Shown here: piece after piece, positions 6,901 to 9,430 of the stretch
Layout: each line of letters opens with the position of its first letter
How positions within the stretch are numbered: position 1 is the stretch's first letter
Assembly: GCA_910580045.1 (NCBI GenBank)
Contig: CAJTXF010000032.1
Coordinates: 17,573 to 27,002 of the forward strand
Length of the DNA stretch: 9,430 nucleotides
From: an uncultured Eubacteriales bacterium
GTDB taxonomy: Bacteria; Bacillota; Clostridia; Oscillospirales; Acutalibacteraceae
Direction: 5' to 3'
The notes under the pieces: generated by a model
Database searches by the model: none
The model's input: only the letters and a program-made list of their open reading frames with translations
What the model was told of the DNA's origin: nothing
Position numbers and translations under genes: made by a program

Positions 6901-8901
6901 CCCCTCATACCAGACCTGGATGCTGTAGGCCCGCAGCCAGCTGGGATAGCTCCCGTCCAGCCTGGGGACCCAGAGCACGGCCTGCAAATCCACCGGCTGG
7001 GTGAAGGTGGTGACAACATGCTCGTTGCCGTGCCAGTTGGCGGCGGTCCAGTGGGTGCGGTAGTCCCCGTCAATCATGTTTTTCGGGGTGAAGGGGGCCG
7101 CGGCAGAGTACTCCCCGGCAGCGTAGTTGTTGGTCTGGGCCAGGCGGATATCCTTGATTTTGGACACATCCAGCAGGCCCTTGGTGGGCAGGCCCTCAGG
7201 GGTGTTGTAGTCCACAGCCTTGGGGGTGCCCTCAGAGATACGGGAGGGCTTGCTGGAGCCGATGTCATTTCCGGCGATTACGTACAGAGAATAGGTCACG
7301 CCGTTTTTCAGCCCGGAAATCCGGGTGTTGGTGGAGGTGAGCATCCCGCCGGACTGGGCGTACTCCCCGGCGGCGTCCTTTTCCTTATAGTATACCTCAT
7401 AATAGGTGGCGCCCTTGCTCTGCTTCCAGCTCACGTTCAGGGCCCCGTCCAGCTCGGTGACGCTGACCATGTCCGGGGCCTCCGGCTTCTGGGCAGGCTG
7501 GGGCTCAGCAGACACAGGCTCGCAGGGGGTGCCCTCCCACCCGTCGGCGGCAGGGGCCACCTGGAACCAGTATTTGCGCAGGTTCTCCAGGCCCGTCACA
7601 TTGGCATAGGGCTTGTCCACCTGCAGGCTCTTGGAAGCGCCGGTGGTGCCGTCCTCCCAATAGGTAACCAGATAGCCGGTGATATTGGGCAGCTCCCGCC
7701 ATTTCAGGCTGACAGAGCCGTCCCCGGCCTGGGCCGTAAGGCCCGCCACCTGCCTGTCCAGGGCAGAGGGGTTCTCGGGGATAATGTCCTTGAGGAATTG
7801 GATGGACTCCACGGTCACTGTGCCGCTCTCGGTGCGCTCTACCCGGACAGTGATTTTCTTCACCGGCACCCGGCGGCCCAAATCAATGGTAATCGTCTTG
7901 CTGGCGGCGCTGCGGCCAATGGCATAGACATCCTGGGGCAGGGTGGTGGAAAAGTCCAGCTCCTCTGTCTCCCCGTCAGAGTACTCTATCACAGCTGTGC
8001 CAGCCTCCACGCCTCCCAGCTGGGGGGTGACAATGGCCATCTGGCTCATCTCCGTGGGCTGGGTGAAGGGGATGGGCAGGCTCAGCTCTCCCTCTGCCCG
8101 CAGGGTAGCTCCAGCCCCCTGGGCAGAGAACACCTCTGCCAGGCTGCCGGACTCCACTGTCACCCCAGCCCCGGCCAGGGCGGTTTCCGCGTCCGCATAG
8201 TCCACCGGAGGCTCCAGCATGGCTCCCTGGGCAAAGACAGCTTCACCGGCAGCGTCCACGCTGGCATTCACATAGGCCAAGTCCACCACGTTGATTTGGC
8301 CGTCCCCATTAAAGTCATAGGTGGGCAGCAGGCTCTCGTCCTCAGCCCCCAGCTTGGCGGCCAGCATGTCCCGGTCCCCGGCGTCCACCTGGCCGTCGCC
8401 GTCCAGGTCGCCCAGGGTAAAGGTCCCGTCCCCAGTGCCCAGGGCCAGATAGGCCGCGTGGGTGGTCAAATCCACTGTCTGGGTGCAGGTGCGGTACCCC
8501 AGGCCAGTGAGTTCCAGGGTGTAATACCCTGCGGGCAGGGAGTCCACAGTCAGCTCCATATATTTGGGCCAGCCTGTGGCGTCCTCGCCGCCGTCAGCGT
8601 TTTTGGCGGTGATTTGGGCCGGGTACTCCCCCATCAGCCCCTGGGCCGTGGCAGAGAGGGGCACCTCGCCCAGCATCTCATCGCCCTGATACAGGGCGGC
8701 TTTCACCTGATGGTCCGTCAAAGCCTCCAGGGGCTGGGCATAGTCCAGGCGCAGGGCCATGGTCAGCGAGCCGGTGACGGCAGGCGGGTTGGGTGCTTCC
8801 GGCTCGTCAGGCTGTGCGCTGGCAGGCATGCCGGGCAGTATCAGCCCGAAAACCAGCAGCAGGGCCAGAAGGCCGGAGAGCAGGCGGGAATGAGTCTTCA
8901 T
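3919..8901 (-). CDS. Secreted M60 (enhancin/mucinase-type) zinc metallopeptidase with dockerin repeats
   Basis: This predicts 1660 residues from ATG 8901, with AAAGGTGG eight bases upstream; an in-frame GTG at 8913 has no binding site. Order: signal peptide (1-29, ASA site); CnaB-like beta module (41-160); two dockerin-type calcium loops (D165-D167-D169-D176 and D196-N198-D200-D207); discoidin-like domain (about 250-376); two FN3 modules (380-467, 473-562); second discoidin/CBM32-like domain (580-753) with NMIDGDYRTHW; helical linker (756-815); M60 N-terminal beta domain (845-943); catalytic domain to about 1245; Ig-like and other beta regions to the C-terminus. The zinc site is HEIGH (1105-1109), eight residues, then E1118, matching HExxHx(8,28)E, with TNNIYSL after it. 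Characterised M60 enzymes cleave mucin-type O-glycoproteins outside the cell, so the likely substrate is mucin. It has no SLH or LPxTG anchor of its own and leads an operon with an SLH protein. Confidence 0.92.
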   Translation of the reverse strand: MKTHSRLLSGLLALLLVFGLILPGMPASAQPDEPEAPNPPAVTGSLTMALRLDYAQPLEALTDHQVKAALYQGDEMLGEVPLSATAQGLMGEYPAQITAKNADGGEDATGWPKYMELTVDSLPAGYYTLELTGLGYRTCTQTVDLTTHAAYLALGTGDGTFTLGDLDGDGQVDAGDRDMLAAKLGAEDESLLPTYDFNGDGQINVVDLAYVNASVDAAGEAVFAQGAMLEPPVDYADAETALAGAGVTVESGSLAEVFSAQGAGATLRAEGELSLPIPFTQPTEMSQMAIVTPQLGGVEAGTAVIEYSDGETEELDFSTTLPQDVYAIGRSAASKTITIDLGRRVPVKKITVRVERTESGTVTVESIQFLKDIIPENPSALDRQVAGLTAQAGDGSVSLKWRELPNITGYLVTYWEDGTTGASKSLQVDKPYANVTGLENLRKYWFQVAPAADGWEGTPCEPVSAEPQPAQKPEAPDMVSVTELDGALNVSWKQSKGATYYEVYYKEKDAAGEYAQSGGMLTSTNTRISGLKNGVTYSLYVIAGNDIGSSKPSRISEGTPKAVDYNTPEGLPTKGLLDVSKIKDIRLAQTNNYAAGEYSAAAPFTPKNMIDGDYRTHWTAANWHGNEHVVTTFTQPVDLQAVLWVPRLDGSYPSWLRAYSIQVWYEGEDLSKNGHLIVPDPQRGGVDNNTDTGNNGGYVQTWPNIPNRSLIPTSRFAILPFGAQKKVVQISVAVEQADYNLVSCSELLFMEYDPAHCLPDEINALFSGDLHTALKPGVSLADIQALEARLQSDEKYYYTDTATLADELALAKELLSGSTKGMVKEGVQSRSGSADSQKYSQGGSVLQPLGVALQANQEITVYAEGIPEGGALSVYASQFNAEASAWQASMGTVQNGRNILKAPKIGSQNTPRGGALYFTYEGPSPEKVKLHVRRGTVMPVLELSGWYNMTESAKKNAISAYLTELDAYVAAQKLTASNQTTSCLNVTEISTPSVLLSLPALAVKNSTTATGEARIQALFNSVLAWEDLMHICKTTQGISNTYGQNDMQTRQNIRCMQMFSGAFMYAAGNHIGIGYGSCAGMAGGQPISVTGLGNANKLFGWGIAHEIGHNMDKLGRAEITNNIYSLMVQTYDGQSNILPSRLEASGKYPSIFQKTAEGTPGESNNVFVQLGMYWQLHLAYDGADKPMDFYNRFFTAWKAGTYTKGMGELSYDEKMALTASGTAGKDLTEFFTRWGMRLGEPVKAKLASYAKEPRALWYLSDQSRRERLNGTGAGSINQLIRARLKEGSANQVEISSAVRESSNIQGWEILRDGKPIAFVTPEKVQGSLLYTDEIGTGNHLAFTYSVKTYDLLGNLVDTADAGQVRVAYDKTVPADAYTLSLSGGTAVFTLKEETPVSGLKLAGLKPTSGDFTVTITDKDGKTVTARSGSFGDSQSADDPQSYVTYFNKPGTDSASGTIWTYDAKTVTVTGLPGGVAQDKLQLISYAGDDISFLTDENGFAGRLSADYDCGGGEVIPAGTLVVVGTYRGDPYYSSIRVKGKFTTTKTAVDESGGETVVTEEEIRDMDGDIYLLSQVPEDMMVSDVSDGLFLFVPNVQREAELQDTTHCDGVNLLPSEIMAELYRVDDPNNPDSGRLLSASTLWMNSPGGQDIPSLVLNQDK

Positions 8902-9078
8902 GCAGGAGACCACCTTTCAGAAAAATGATGTACAGATATTTGCGGAGGGCTGGCCATAGGCAGGGCCAGCCCGGTGCCGGTATGGAAAACGCGCCTGAGC
9001 CCCCTGGAGGGGGGCTTTTTCAGGCCTGCGTCTGTGCCGCCAGTCCACAAAGGGGCTTCCCTCTTTGTGGGCCGCGTT
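8902..9078 (-). promoter_or_regulatory. Hairpin-rich 5' leader of the peptidase operon
   Basis: Between the predicted start (about 9078) and ATG 8901 lie three stems: 9045-9052/9063-9070 (CCACAAAG/CTTTGTGG), an AGCCCCCT hairpin at 8998-9016 extended by 8993-8998/9020-9025, and a perfect 9-bp stem 8947-8955/8964-8972. The middle one has a T-run only on the + strand, where it resembles a terminator (TTTTT 9016-9020). The binding site AAAGGTGG follows the last stem. This may affect mRNA stability or attenuation; I recognise no riboswitch. Confidence 0.45.
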
Positions 9079-9084
9079 ATTTAT

Positions 9085-9114
9085 ATTATACCATTGATTC
9101 CCATAAGGACGCAA
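9085..9114 (-). promoter_or_regulatory. Probable promoter of the peptidase-SLH operon
   Basis: Read on the - strand: TTGCGT (9109-9114), an 18-base spacer ending in TGG, then a perfect TATAAT (9085-9090). The -35 is partial, but the extended -10 compensates. Transcription would start near 9078. It diverges from the tRNA promoter about 130 bases away. Confidence 0.6.
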
Positions 9115-9217
9115 GAGGGATTAGAAAAATTATGGTAAACTCCCCGGCCCAAAACAGCGGAGAAAAACGCCAAAAATCCTGCGCAAAAAAATTCCCGCAA
9201 AAATTTTGTTAGACCCC

Positions 9218-9245
9218 TTGACTTTTTCGAAAAATTTGGTATAAT
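9218..9245 (+). promoter_or_regulatory. Strong promoter of the tRNA genes
   Basis: TTGACT (9218-9223), a 16-base spacer, and TATAAT (9240-9245) with an extended TGG before it. The predicted start is near 9252. A GC-rich hairpin in the precursor leader (about 9255-9280) precedes the mature tRNA. Confidence 0.85.
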
Positions 9246-9287
9246 ATCAATTGTCCCCGGCAGGGAGCCCTGCTGCGGGGAGCATGA

Positions 9288-9361
9288 AGCGGTATTGTGT
9301 AATGGTAGCACAGCAGACTCTGACTCTGTTTGTCTGGGTTCAAATCCTGGTACCGCTGCCA
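9288..9361 (+). tRNA. tRNA-Gln (anticodon CUG)
   Basis: It folds as a full cloverleaf. The acceptor AGCGGTA pairs with TACCGCT, the D-arm is GTGT/GCAC with AATGGTA loop, and the anticodon stem is GCAGA/TCTGT around CTCTGAC with CTG at 9320-9322. The four-base variable loop is followed by the T-arm CTGGG/CCTGG with TTCAAAT loop, G73 and an encoded CCA (9359-9361). It reads CAG codons. The T-stem contains two G-U pairs and the anticodon stem one, which is somewhat weak but consistent with a functional tRNA. It is transcribed from the promoter just upstream. Confidence 0.93.
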
Positions 9362-9401
9362 ATCCCGGGCTTAGAGCAGCTGCTCTGAGTCCGGGATTTT
9401 T
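9362..9401 (+). terminator. Long hairpin with T-run between two tRNA genes
   Basis: An almost continuous stem pairs ATCCCGGGCTTAGAG (from 9362) with CTCTGAGTCCGGGAT (to 9397) through two G-U pairs around a CAGCTG centre, followed by TTTTT (9397-9401). It has terminator shape. However, the next tRNA starts two bases later, so it either ends the tRNA-Gln transcript or serves as a processing spacer with read-through. Confidence 0.7.
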
Positions 9402-9402
9402 A

Positions 9403-9430
9403 CGAGGTGTGGCTCAGTTTGGTAGAGCGC
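9403..9430 (+). tRNA. 5' part of a second tRNA, probably tRNA-Pro
   Basis: The acceptor 5' strand CGAGGTG, TG at positions 8-9 and a complete D-arm (GCTC, AGTTTGGTA, GAGC) are visible before the window ends. A C at position 1 together with this D-arm is typical of bacterial tRNA-Pro. The anticodon lies outside the window, so the identity is inference. Confidence 0.7.

Noticed and set aside
4885..8928. Two very long open frames (over 600 codons each) on the + strand, opposite the M60 gene
   Set aside because: They mirror the codon bias of the GC-rich peptidase gene, are rich in Gly/His/Gln/Val without recognisable domains, and lack ribosome binding sites. The - strand frame has a signal peptide and clear domains.
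8793..9212. 139-codon + strand frame across the peptidase gene start and its leader
   Set aside because: It covers the signal-peptide region in antisense and a terminator hairpin, with no binding site or recognisable domain.
1..9430. CRISPR array, integrase, transposase gene or phage genes
   Set aside because: No regularly spaced direct repeats and no recombinase or phage-like protein were found. The only mobile sequences are the two non-coding palindromic elements.

Overview
The window looks like a chromosomal segment of a GC-rich Bacillota, most likely a gut Clostridia of the Oscillospirales type. The evidence is AAAGGAG-type ribosome binding sites, canonical SigA-like promoters (TTGACA/TATAAT), S-layer-homology (SLH) repeats, dockerin repeats and a YebC-family gene at high GC. 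The genus assignment is inference.

Layout, left to right. Positions 1-706 carry no credible gene. They hold a terminator-like hairpin at the left edge, a GC-rich structured stretch I could not identify (about 27-300), and two palindromic MITE-like elements (330-490 and 493-654). The two elements lie back to back and share TA dinucleotides at their borders. Positions 707-2630 (+ strand) encode a flavodoxin-fold oxidoreductase with a CX2CX2CX5C cluster motif, a YebC/TACO1-family translation factor with its own promoter, and an AT-richer orphan MazF/PemK-like toxin gene. A consensus promoter overlapping the toxin stop codon drives what looks like a free-standing small RNA of about 105-110 nt (2662-2770), ending in an intrinsic terminator. 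No reading frame lies downstream on that strand.

Positions 2842-8901 (- strand) form a two-gene operon and the main interest of the window. The first gene encodes a secreted 1660-residue M60 (enhancin/mucinase-type) zinc metallopeptidase with two dockerin-like calcium-binding repeats near its N-terminus, discoidin-like and FN3 modules, and an intact HEIGH-x8-E site. Forty-two bases downstream is a 344-residue secreted protein with a cohesin-like beta domain followed by three SLH repeats. Together they suggest a minimal cohesin-dockerin surface display system: the SLH protein binds the cell wall and its cohesin-like domain could hold the peptidase's dockerin, so that a mucin-type glycoprotein protease stays on the surface. 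The two genes also share a near-identical start: the same GAAAGGTGGTCT leader and closely matching signal peptides. The operon has a plausible promoter near 9085-9114 and a hairpin-rich leader of about 177 nt.

Positions 9218-9430 (+ strand) hold a strong promoter, tRNA-Gln(CUG) with encoded CCA, a long hairpin with a T-run, and the first 28 bases of a second tRNA, probably tRNA-Pro, cut by the window edge.
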